Shown: piece after piece, positions 8,780 through 19,600 of the stretch
How the letters are laid out: every line of letters begins with the position of its first letter
Position numbering within the stretch: position 1 is the first letter of the stretch
From: Pelargonium nanum
Taxonomy: Eukaryota > Streptophyta > Magnoliopsida > Geraniales > Geraniaceae
Direction: 5' to 3'
Length of the DNA: 21,653 bases
Assembly: GCA_036897485.1 (NCBI GenBank)
Contig: JAYMTF010001724.1
Coordinates: 1 to 21,653, forward strand
Program-made: the position numbers and the translations under genes
The notes under the pieces: model-generated
The model's input: only the letters and a program-made list of their open reading frames with translations
What the model was told of the DNA's origin: nothing
Database searches by the model: none

Positions 8780-10844
8780 CTATGGAGTATACATATGTTT
8801 CAGAACTGCATTAGTAGATTGACGGGCAAAATACTTCTGCCTAAATTGCACGTAAGGTTTTCCAATAACCGATAAAAATTGTGCAGGCTTCGATAACGAA
8901 ACTATTTCATACCATACTTGGTTCTTCTCGTCCAGGTTGATTGAAAACCGTTCTTCTCCAGCCTGGTTTCCATAAAATTCAATGCTATATTAGCTGTGTT
9001 AATCAACGTTGAAAACAAAGCAAATGATGAATGTCGTGCAAAGATGCACTCTCAAATTGTAACGGGTGGCATAGTTTATGATGCTGCAATACAATACTAA
9101 AGCAGACAAAATGAAACTTAATAAACTACTTTTACCAAATACTCGAACAATCTCAAGAAACCATTACAAGTCTATTATTCTAAGTATCCAACAAAACATA
9201 TTTGCATGATAGGCTGCAGACCAGTACCAGTCCCAATCCCCGTTCAAGAAAACATTTATTCAACCAGTTTCACCTCACATACTAAACAACAATCACACAA
9301 CTCCATAAGTGAAAATGAAGATGTACGGATATATAAAACGAGGCTTCAATATTATACAAACAACTGTTCAAAGCCTCTAACATTGATTGAAAGAGTTATA
9401 AACCCAGACAAACTAGGGTATTTGGACAACCAAGCCTGCTTGGGAGATGATACTGTACGTATTTTAACAAATAACAAGTCACAAAAAGTATGTTTTACTT
9501 GAAAATAGTTCTAATGGTAAACATAAACAAGAATTAGCTCATTATTTAAAGTTCAGTGTGATGAAATAAATGCATGTATAATGTCATATCCATGACCCGT
9601 TAAGAGTCTCAACATAAACCATATCAGACCCTGTGTAAAGAGAGATACAAGAAGGTAGGAAATTTGATACAATTAGAATATGGCAACCATTAATATAATA
9701 AACTTCAAATTCAAACAAAAAACTCAGAGCTAATAATTGAGAAATGACCACCAAAGAGGACAAGTAGGGGCCAATCATTTGATGATGAGATATGATGTGA
9801 TACAGGAAAACAGTATTTGATGAATGATTAGTGTGTGAGTATATTATTTGTGTATGTGCAAATCCGTTACCTAGCAAACATTTAAGAGAAGGTATTATGA
9901 ATTATATATAGATGTCCATGAATTGATAAGCTTTTTTATAGTTGTTTCACATATTATTGATCACTTAACATTATTCAGATTAACGAAGAGATTTCAAAAT
10001 AAGATCAATATGCTCGGATAATCATTATGATCCTAATAGACTAAAAACTAAGGTTTTCCAAATCAGGAAGAAAACGGTAATCTGGGGACACAATACCAAA
10101 TTTGTTTGTTCACAGAGTAATATATGAACTTCTGGTTCCTGTTTTCAGACTTGTGAAATTGAGAAACATATCCAATCAAAACCAATATAATAGGTTTGAA
10201 GCACTAACCAGTAAATGACCTTCAAGTGTGCCACTTCCGAAACTAAAGGAAGCCAAGGATTTCCTTTTATTTGTGTTTTCATTAACATACACCACCTGAA
10301 GGGGCATCATGACCCACGGGAAAAACTCCTTGACACAAACACAAAACTTCGCACCGCTTTGAATTGGAGTTTTGGGATCAACAAACGTCCAATTCAAATT
10401 GAAGTGCCTACAAATCAAATCATATCAAATCCAACCCTGGGATTAGGATTCCCTCACTCAAATATAAAATTCTCAACACTACACGAAAATAAAAAAGTAC
10501 ATCCCAAACCTCCAATTCTGAAGTGCACTCTTGCCCTTCTGATAAGTATCAAAACCCGAACCAACCAAAATGCGTGCATGATTGAGCATGAAACCGTCTT
10601 TCAACAGCTCACTCTCTTGTTGCAGGGAGGAAACACTTTTAGCAGAAGCTCCTCTGTATTTAGGGTCATAGTTGAAAGAACCCGACCTGGACACATTACA
10701 TATATCACAACTATTAGCCACTCACTCACTCACTAAAGTTAACAAATTTATTGATGATTCATTGGAAATTTCAAGTTCCATTTACTTGTTTATGCAAGCC
10801 TTTTGTTCTTGGGGAGTTGGGCGAGCCCAGGACAAGAACACCAT
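8780..10844 (-). CDS. OEP23: DUF1990 / UPF0548 protein, OEP23-type chloroplast outer-envelope channel
   Basis: Exons on the minus strand are 10844-10786, 10686-10510, 10407-10209 and 8962-8780. They join in phase into 205 codons plus stop. The protein begins MVFLSWARPTPQEQKACINK and continues SGSFNYDPKYRG, KDGFMLNHARILVGSG, ALQNWRHFNLNWTFVDP, KFCVCVKEFFPWVMMPLQVVY and FGSGTLEGHLLAGEERFSI. It ends with PYVQFRQKYFARQS. This layout and length match the UPF0548 family member At2g17695 as I recall it. That protein was reported as OEP23, a cation-selective channel of the chloroplast outer envelope. There is no N-terminal transit peptide, as is usual for outer-envelope proteins. The start codon sits directly after a CAG splice acceptor, so a leader intron is likely. 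Intron 3 is long (8963-10208). The family identification is strong; channel function is inherited from the homologue and not visible in the sequence. Confidence 0.9.
8963..10208 (-). other. Intron 3 of the OEP23-type gene
   Basis: This intron is about 1.25 kb, AT-rich, between CTG|GTTAGT and the ACCAG|GCT acceptor on the minus strand. I see no extra exon that keeps phase and no recognisable mobile element. Open frames at 9206-9502 (plus) and 9584-9877 (minus) have no family motifs and are treated as chance. Confidence 0.75.
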
Positions 10845-11100
10845 CTGTAAATAAACTATACCATCATTCAACTTCCAAATAACAGTTCAATAATTAAACA
10901 CTAAACATTTCAGTGAATCAAACCCAAAACCCAATTAATACAACAGAGCTTAACCGATTCGAGCTCAGAATATGCAATTTCGTAAACTAAAAAATGGGGT
11001 AATTGTAGTACCTTTGAATTTGCTAACGAAGTGATGATATGCGAATCTTCAGAACCGCTGAGCTTCGATTTGATTATGCTAAAATGAAGAAGAGAAAAGA
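10845..11100 (-). other. 5'UTR exon and leader intron of the OEP23-type gene
   Basis: On the minus strand a donor TTCAAAG|GTACTA lies at 11012/11011, and a TTTATTTACAG acceptor ends at 10845, immediately before the ATG. This gives a 167-base leader intron and a noncoding first exon starting somewhere near 11100. Inferred from splice signals only; no transcript evidence is available. Confidence 0.55.
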
Positions 11101-11189
11101 GGGAAATCAATTTTGTTTGTCAACTGCAACTGTGAAGTGTAATCAACATCTGCATCTCTGGTCATCGTTGACGTTAAGGAAGGTGACAC

Positions 11190-11223
11190 GGCCCAAGGCC
11201 CAATTCCCAAGGCCCAAGGCCCA
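11190..11223 (-). promoter_or_regulatory. Cluster of four site II-type (TGGGCC) motifs
   Basis: GGCCCA occurs at 11190-11195, 11197-11202, 11211-11216 and 11218-11223, that is, TGGGCC four times on the minus strand within 34 bases. The cluster sits about 100 bases upstream of the presumed first exon of the OEP23-type gene and shows no TATA box nearby. In plants such clusters bind TCP factors and are frequent in promoters of housekeeping, ribosomal and organelle-protein genes, which fits an organelle envelope protein. Confidence 0.7.
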
Positions 11224-11419
11224 TGTGTTCACTTGATATTTTCATTTTTATAATGAACACTGACCAAAACACATATATAACACCAAAAACGACATTCACT
11301 AGACCAACGTTCAATCTATCTACCGCAAACCCAACATTCAATCCATAATCACATCCAAAGCAACAGCAAGCCAAACAAAACTATCGAAACGATCATAAGT
11401 GGTGAGCAACCAAAATAAC

Positions 11420-11432
11420 AACCCTAAACCCT
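11420..11432 (+). promoter_or_regulatory. Telo-box followed by CT-rich tract
   Basis: AACCCTAAACCCT is nearly two plant telomere-type units and is followed by TCTGTCTCTCTCT. In plants, telo-boxes commonly sit near the transcription start of growth-related and translation genes, often beside site II motifs. Here the site II cluster is about 200 bases to the left and points the other way. No plus-strand gene is evident directly downstream. Confidence 0.5.
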
Positions 11433-11884
11433 CTGTCTCTCTCTAAGTTGTAGCTTTCTTGTGATTCCAGTCGAGATCTTCCTCTTTCAACTGAGGAGGT
11501 GTCTCGGAACTAACCCGAGGTCATCATTTTTTGGTATTCTACCTCGTGTAGGTCACAAGTTTCATACGCGGATTTCCAAGCTTAAGAAGAGATAGAACTT
11601 AGAACAATCAATTAGGACAACACCGTGACACATGTGGATAATACAACAACTACTTGCATTGACCAGTTCAAATAAGCGCATCAACCATCTTTTATTCTGG
11701 ATTAAAAAAATATACTTCACTAAACTGGAATCGAATCGAATGAATTTGGTCCAACCTTCTATCCGACCAGTTTCAATATATTTATTTAATAAATTTGTTT
11801 TGAAATATATTATGTTAGTACATGTGTTTTTTTGTCGCATCGATTATAATTATTACTGTAGATTTTCTTTATAAAAGTTAATTT

Positions 11885-12055
11885 TTCAATTTTAAATTGA
11901 AACCATCCGATCTGAACTCTTCACGATGAACCCAGACCGGCCCGATCCATGGACCGACTATAGTCAGTCCAATATTTGGTTCATACTTTAAGAGAAATTC
12001 CATCTCGATAATGTTCAGTTTGGTCCGATCATGGACCGATGCCCAACCATCCCTA
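11885..12055 (-). mobile_element. Decayed non-autonomous hAT-like fragment
   Basis: Read on the minus strand, it starts TAGGGATGGTTGGGCATCGG at 12055. It contains GGTCCATGATCGGACC and further GGTCC/GGGCCGG words, the same style as the 3429-3605 fragment. The far end and target duplication cannot be fixed. Confidence 0.35.
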
Positions 12056-12407
12056 CTAGAAAGTAGCATACTGATATCGTGATTGAAACTAAGTGTAATT
12101 TTCATCTAAATGCACAGAATATAGAGAAAAATTGGTGCATAAATATGCGTGGTCCCTCTGTAGAGTTGAAACAATGAGTAGCTAAGTTGGACAGTGGAAA
12201 GCTTGAAACTCACACATGAAAGGTTGGTGAGGGATCAGGAATTCATCCCAACACGTTGTGACTTCTGACATGGAAGAGAACAACTACTATGTAAACAAAC
12301 ATGGTGCGCACATATCTAACTCACTACGTTATAGCTTCCATCCCCAACTCCCCAACTCCTTCCTTATACGCCATCCCATCCCATCCTGCTTTTCATTTCA
12401 AAACAAT

Positions 12408-12923
12408 ATGGGAGTCTCCAAAACAAACTGGTTTTCCGTTGTCCGAAACAAGCTCAACTTCCACAAATCCTCGTCATCCCCTCACGACAAAACCATCACC
12501 CTCCAAGCCAACTGCGAAGAAGCGGTTGTTGCAGAGGATGAAAATGAAGCTTCTTCATCATCTGAGAATAAAGTTTTGAGCAGAGAGGATGTTGCAGCCA
12601 TCAAGATCCAAGCTATGTTCAGGGCTCATCTTGTATGTAATCATTTCTTAATAAGAACTACTTACTATGTTACCATGTTTTTTTTTTTTTAATACTATGT
12701 TACCATGTTAAGTAGTGTCTCTGGTTGATTTCTTTATTTTCATTTTGATGATGTATAGGCAAGGCAAGCATTTAGAGCACTGAGGAGCTTAGTGAAGCTA
12801 CAGGCCCTGGTCAGGGGAGTGAGCGTCCGAAATCAGTCTCGTATAGCCCTTCACTGCATGCACGCGCTTGTCCGCTTGCAGGTCCGGGTCAGAGCGCGCC
12901 AGCTTCTCGGTATCCAAAATTGA
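12408..12923 (+). CDS. IQ67-domain calmodulin-binding protein, short IQD20-like
   Basis: Exons 12408-12632 and 12759-12923 join in phase 0 into 129 codons plus stop. The start at 12408 gives [16 protein letters not shown], the usual MG-basic start of IQD proteins. The IQ67 domain runs from about residue 60 ([18 protein letters not shown]) across the intron into [20 protein letters not shown], then [19 protein letters not shown]. That gives the three spaced IQ-type helices expected to bind calmodulin. The phase-0 intron inside IQ67 is the family's diagnostic position. IQDs are calmodulin-linked scaffold proteins at microtubules, plasma membrane or nucleus. The protein ends four residues after QLL, making it one of the very short IQDs without the long C-terminal region. 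A GT two bases after the last CTC could be a further donor, but I found no convincing next exon. Confidence 0.85.
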
Positions 12924-13644
12924 TCCATCTCTTCACTTCTCACTAATTAACTTTTGCTTCCAATCTAAGGACTCTTCTGTCAGACTAAATGTCACCATTT
13001 CAAGGCTACAATATATCATCCAACTAGTTCATTTCTGCACTGAACAATATCAAAATGCAAATATTCTGATCTTCCATTCGTACAAAATGCGTTATTTTAT
13101 TTCGTAATTTTTATTTATTCTTTTTTTTCACATATTACCTTAATACCAGTTATATAATAACTAAACGACCATAAGCAACCAATTAGAGAAACACCAACAA
13201 CTCGGAAAGTAGCTCGGGCGTGTTTCCTGATGGTATCCATTAGTTTTCTTGTAAATCAAGATAATAAAAAGAAAAGCAGTAAATAAACAAGGACAGGGCC
13301 ATAGAAAGCATCCATCACCTTACAGTTGCAGCATGCTCCAACCTAATCCATTTTGTGCACATTGGAAGGCGAGTGGCATAGAAAGAATGATCCGGTTTGG
13401 TTTAATTTGATTTGGTCGTGGAACAAGTTTCCCGATAAGAAGAAAAAAAACACAACTAAAAAGGGGAAGATACACAACTCCTGGAGGCAAAAAGGCCGGA
13501 GCAGTCAATCTTCACCCAAACTACTATACAGCACAAGATGAACGAGATGGCCCTTGAGCTCTCTGCAATCAAGTCATACATGGAGGTGTAAAACCATTAT
13601 ATATATCACCAGATACGGGTAAAAAGAACCACCCTTCGCCAACG
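12924..13644. other. Region between the convergent IQD and STY8-type genes
   Basis: This is 720 bases between two stop codons that face each other. It should hold both 3'UTRs: plus-strand AATAAA-type words near 13263 and minus-strand ones (TTTATT on plus) near 13095-13115. No coding region is supported. The open frame at 13353-13541 is lysine-rich and unrecognised. Confidence 0.6.
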
Positions 13645-16600
13645 TCAGTGCTGATTCCTTCTAAGTGCTGAGAAAAAACCACCAGAAGATTTTTCCTTGC
13701 GCCCCTCTCCATCATTTCCAACCTGTTCCCACCACATCATAATTAGAATTACTTACAGGACCAAAAAAAATATTCATAAGCAATATAGTACCTCCTTGGC
13801 TATTTGCTGCAGTATCTCTAGAATTTCAGAAAAGTTGGGTCTTAGACTCGGATCTTGTTGCCAGCATCTCTCAAGCAATTGGGCAAGCCTTGGGTGAGCG
13901 TTCTTAGGAATTGTTGGTCGTAAACCCTAACAGGTAAATTAAAGTGAACTCCATCACTAATAAGTAAAATTACTACCGGCAGATTTTAAGTTTAAGAAAA
14001 AGTAGATAGATACCTTTTGCACTACACCAACTGCTGCTTGTAATGGGGTTAAGTACGAATAAGGGAGCTGAAATTCCAATTACACAACAAAAAAAGCGTA
14101 AAAATAATATATCTAGCACCATGAAGTAACAGAGAAATAAAAAGGTAAACATATAAGCAGAATAGAGCATTGAGACACAAAGGTCTTTAGAGGCTCAAGT
14201 GCAAAGGATAGCACAAAGCGTGGCTTCATAGAAGAGAAGCACAATTTAAAAAAGATGCAAAAGACATAAATAATTGAATATTCTCTTCAAATATTAATAG
14301 TACTAAGACTAAAGCATTCATCATATAACACCACAAATCACAGTACAACTTCTATAACTTTTACCAAACAGACCATCCTTGGACAAAAACATACTAACTA
14401 TTACTCCTTAACATATTTAGTGCCCAGAAAAAAGAAGACAAATAACGTCTAAATCTAATATTCATGATAGTACAATATGGTAGAGAAAACAAAAATAGAA
14501 ACAAAGAAAAATATAAGTACTAAAATTCGCACTTTAGTATGTACTTGAAGAGAGTGGATTTGAGAGGAAACTTTTGTGTAACAGATCCAAGTTTATAGGA
14601 AGTTACGACAATTCACCAGATGATAGTAATTTTTCGCCACTCATTATACGAGGTTAAAATGCCTTTTGATTTCCTAAGTTAAAACAATTAAGAGAAAGGG
14701 TATTATTCCATAAAATAGGTTGTATACGACGTTATTGATAGGGTTTCAATTAAAAAAGATCAGAAGACAAGGGCTTTAAGCTTCAGAAGAAAAAAGAAAG
14801 TGTGGGTTTTCAATTTTCATTACAACAGCTGGGTTTCATGTAAAATAAAGTTCTAACCTAGGATTCTGGGCTTAAGTGCACCTGAGGTGTGCTTTTTAAT
14901 ACACTGCAAAGAAAACATAATAGTTGTTTCTTGAAGAATTTGAAGAACAAAAGATAACTTACTTCTCCAGTTAGAAGCTCCCACAGTGATATGCCAAAAC
15001 TGAATATATCTGCCTTGTGGTCATAAGGTTTGTGTTCAATCACCTTCATTCGTAAAGGCCAAGGTAAGAAAATGATAAGAAATAATTCCCTCTTTAGAAG
15101 TAGAGCACTAAATGCCTTTCTGAAATAAGTGGACGACCAACTAAACTGGATACAGAGCCATAGTGTATTATAACATATAGCTATGCAAAAGACAGGTACG
15201 CCAAAACTATAGCATTTAGAAAATGACCAAAAAAATCATCCATACATCAATAAATGGTACACAAATAATGAAATTGCATAACTAATTATTGAAGTACTCC
15301 AAATATTCCTGGCAAACATCTGATAACTTATGGTTATGGTTATGCAAAGCAAAAGTTATGATCTAAAGTAAATGTCTGAGGAAAATTTCGTAAGAGAATG
15401 TCAAATATTCCAGACAAAAAACTTCAAACAAACAGATTGTCGTTATGCAACGGTTTTGATCAAGAAACTAAAGTTAATGCATGAAGACAATGTATCAAAC
15501 CTCAGGAGCCATCCAGCGGTATGTCCCAGTTTCAGCTGTCATCACTCCAGATTGAGTCTGCACTCTGGCAACCCCAAAATCAGCAACCTTAACAACCTGT
15601 CCAGGCAGAATCTAGGAATTAGGATGAATGACTGATTACTTAACTAGAAAAACATGTTACGCTTCATCACACTGTAGCTGGCAGTTTCAAACCTTGCACA
15701 ACTAATAATCTTAATTGTCCTAACAACTCATGGAATACTCAACCCAAGTGATATCAATTTCAGTAGTTGTTATACCCTAGCTCAAACAGCCTCCAGAATG
15801 AAACTGCTAACAGAAGCCACAGCAGTTGAAACAAATCTTCTCAGTAATAGACCTCTGAATTCCTGAGCACCAGTATATGGCATTAGAACATGCAGTGATC
15901 ACTCTCCATGACAGTAAGGTGTCAACTGACAGTTTCACAAGAAAATAGTGCTTTTATCTGTTCTTTGCCAATGACATTCCATACCACGATATCCCAACAT
16001 TATTAACCAGCAGGAAATGCTAGCAGAGTCCAAGCCAACTCCACAGCTCAAACAGAGCATTACCAAATTCATTTGTACTTCCGTGTCAGCAATGAGCAAA
16101 TTATAAACTAAGCAGCAGCAGGAAAAAAAAAAAAAAAAAACTGATACTCATCATGCCAAATATAGCCATTGACAGAATTCAAAAGTTTGATCAGTAAACA
16201 CAAAAGGCAACCACATGTCCTAATCTTTAAGAAAGATATATATATATATATATATATATAACAGTATCCTAGCAATGAAATTTCCGAGGAAAAGGATTCC
16301 TTTTTATTACTGGAAAGAATCACGGTGTATGTAAATTTCATGAATGATTTAAAATGAATGAGATGAAATTCCAGCGATAATGCTATTATCACACAGAAAA
16401 AAACCAGGTAACTAAATAACTGATATGCCATGCAGTCAAAACCAGGAAAGACTTGGAAGTGTGAAAGAAATCAAGTATACTTGTTTGTACAGCAAAACAA
16501 GACGTCACGAGTTAAATGTCTAGGAATACATTGTCATGTAGACTGTTTAAAGTATCAATATCTAATGACTAGGAGAACTAATAGCAAATACTATACCCAG

Positions 16601-19600
16601 ATAAGGTGGGTAATGAGTTACTAGTGAGATTGAATTACAAAAAAAATCAGATAGGGATCAAATGGGTACATTAATAAGAGAAAGTAACATTCATACAGAA
16701 ACTAAGTTAAATTAAAATTTTAAAGGCGGAAGATAATCAATGATGTCCACAGTCAATAAGTTTTCTTACTTCATTTTCATCCATCAGAAGATTGGCAGTC
16801 TTTAGATCCCGGTGGACTATATTGTTTTGGTGCAAATAGTTCATTCCCTTAGAGACATCAATTGCCACCTTGAGTAAAGATGGAAGCTTAAATACACCCC
16901 TCTGTTTGTGCAGGAAGTCATATATACTCCCTCTAGACATAAACTCTGACAGAGCAGAAACAACCATAAAAAAAATGAGACAGTTAAGTTTGACAAAGAC
17001 AAGTTTTTCTTCTGATATATAAAATAAAAACAATTTTATAGAAATTGGTCAGCTCGTGTCAACATCATACCAAAAAGAAAAATAGAGTTTACCAGTCACA
17101 ATACAGAGGTTTGGTGGGCATGTACATGCACCAATAAACTGCACAACATTCTTGTGCCTAACTTTCCTGTGGAAAAAAAATGCCATCAGAAAGATGATAG
17201 CAAACCAGAGAGTATGATAAAGAAAGGCAAACATAATATTATTCAACGACATGGAAAACCTTTAATTGGAATGCATTGCATGCAAATCAAGAGAGGTTAT
17301 TGGTCTACTACACTGAGGTTCTGAAAATATATACCGTGAAATACATTTAGCTCTAATTAAAAGAAAGTTCAGTTCATCCAATAAACTGACTAATCATATC
17401 GTCTGATACGCTTTTTTGTTTACTGTTACTGAAAATTTCAGTTGTGAATATGAAATTCATTTCAAGTTAACACATGAAATTAGGTGGACAAAGCCAGGAT
17501 TCGAAACATACTGCCCATCATTTTATCCCATTTCTTTGTTCTTTTACATGATATACAAAAATCTTCGAAGTTACGAAAGTAACTGAGGCTGAAGTGAACA
17601 GCTTGCAACTCTTTGATGTGTGTGTCTGGATGCTTTGTGATAATACAGAATTTTGTCTGATACCTAGGACGACAATAAAAAGATCAAAAAACAAAAAATA
17701 CTCTTGAACTTGATGAGTCTTATCCACTTATACTATTAAGGGTAACCGGGAAGAAGAATAGTCCTTCACAAATAAATAAAAATGAGTCTACCAGTATCAT
17801 GATCCTTTAGCCATTATAAGGAAAGTGGATATTATCAGTTTCTCTCATTCAACAGATATCAATACAGTCCTTTAGAGAACATTTATCCATTTTCTCTTTT
17901 TCAAAGACTAAAGGAATTAAAATTTCATCTTGAAACATCTTATTTCACTTGACGTTATAGTAAGTTGTTCAAGCCAGTTGTAACCCAAAACTGGAGTAGA
18001 AATGTAACACCTAAAGATCCATTAGAAGAATTTCCAGTAGACTAAAAAGTCAAAGCACCAAATCCATCAGCAGAAAAACATGTTTAAAAAGAAGATTGTT
18101 TAGCACAATGCAATGATGTCTATTTCGTATATTTAGAATGTCATGATTTATGAGATTAGTTCATGAATGTCTAAATTCTAATTAGGATTGTGCAATTTTC
18201 TCCACAATATAAGCTTTAACCTGGACATATTATATCCTTTTTGAGTATTCGTCAACTCTTGTAATGCCCTATATAAAAGGCTTCCCTTCTACTATCAAAC
18301 TACACCAATATTATATATCTTTTCATACTTCCACTATGTCAATACAATGAATTATTATTATGAAGGATGGTGACTGCTACTCAACACTTTAAGCATATTA
18401 TTCTACAAACCTCATTATGTAAACTTCCTGGGAAAATTCTCTCAACATCTCTGCATTGACACGTTCAGGCTTAAGAATCTTGATAGCCACTTCCTGACTA
18501 CAATATGTGCCGCGATACCTAAAAGAAGTTAAATGAAGTAAGAGTTGGGTAGTTCATATTCAGATACAATCATCTAAGTGAAAGAACTTACAGGTCACCA
18601 TATGACCCTGATCCAACTTTGTTATCAATTTTTAGCTGTGTAGAATCAATTTCCCACACATCGATTCCATCAGAAGGAATTTCTACGCAATTGGGCAATG
18701 CTTCAAACCCTGTTTGGTTAGGCTTGCTGAAAGCAGAAACAGACTGCTGCATTGCATGAGAGTGATCCTGCAGAACCACCACGAATTTCCGCACACAATC
18801 ATATGCCCAGTAATAAGAGGTTAAAGATCAAAAGAAAATTTACAGACCTGAAATTGAAAGAGTTTAATCAATTAGGTTTGGGGGGGATTGAAATAAATAC
18901 ATTATCCTTGTTGGTTCTATCTTATTTTTCATTGGGATGGGTGGATGTGGATTTCAAAGGTTGTCCAGCCGATGGAGATGATATGAGAAATTGAGTAATA
19001 TGAAGGATCTATGAATATACCAACAAATGATGCATAACCATCCATGACGAACATATGCTGTCACCTTGGAAAATCAGGTATCAATGAGAAACATGAGGAT
19101 GAAACTTAACCTTCAATTCCAAAATATAAATTACTAAGCTAATAAAACTATCAATTACTAATAATAAAAAAATCCAAACATCTCTAAGCCCCATATACTT
19201 GTTCATTAGGGGTGGCAACTCGTGTTCACATGTCGTGTTCCCATTGAAATTTTATTTTGTTAAATGGTCAACCCGGACACGACCCAACTTCCAAACGGAA
19301 AACAAGTTGAATTACACAACACAACCCAACACATTTAAATAAATGAGTTTGGATAGACACAACACGATTAAACTGAGCCCAAAACCCACACAAATCCGTG
19401 TTGTGTTCACGTCAAATCATGAATCACGACTCAAATTGAGCCCTACTTGTCTGACAAATCAAATCCAGAATTAAGTTTCAAAGTCAAACTATTCGTCTAT
19501 TCCCCACAAAATTGATCAATTGTCTCAAGTACAATTCCATTCCAATGATGCAGCTACTAATTGATAATGGTCATATGAAATTGATAGTCAAGAGATATAA

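Larger units (their letters stand above)
11224..12407. other. Intergenic region between the divergent OEP23-type and IQD genes
   Basis: No coding region is supported. From left to right it holds a C/A-rich stretch with an imperfect repeat of CCAACRTTCAATC (about 11303-11345), a telo-box followed by a CT-rich stretch (11420-11445), an imperfect hairpin near 11472-11506, hAT-like debris (about 11885-12055), and the promoter and leader of the IQD gene (from about 12060). Confidence 0.6.

Noticed and set aside
9206-9502. Plus-strand open frame of 98 codons in intron 3 of the OEP23-type gene.
   Set aside because: AT-rich composition and no motif; chance open frame in an intron.
10215-10736. Long plus-strand open frame of 173 codons.
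   Set aside because: It lies antisense to exons 2 and 3 of the OEP23-type gene, whose splice sites, phase and family match explain the sequence.
13441-13564. A possible third exon of the IQD gene (open plus-strand frame ending KMNEMALELSAIKSYMEV).
   Set aside because: The only in-phase acceptors sit in a purine-rich stretch with no pyrimidine tract, the sequence has no IQD motif, and short IQD20-like proteins are expected to end just after the RARQLLG segment.
16236-16260. TA dinucleotide array as a functional element.
   Set aside because: Ordinary microsatellite, common in plant introns.
16108-16431. Minus-strand open frame of 107 codons in a kinase intron.
   Set aside because: It includes translated TA and A runs (YIYIYIYI and a Phe run), lies between two well-defined exons, and shows no family content.
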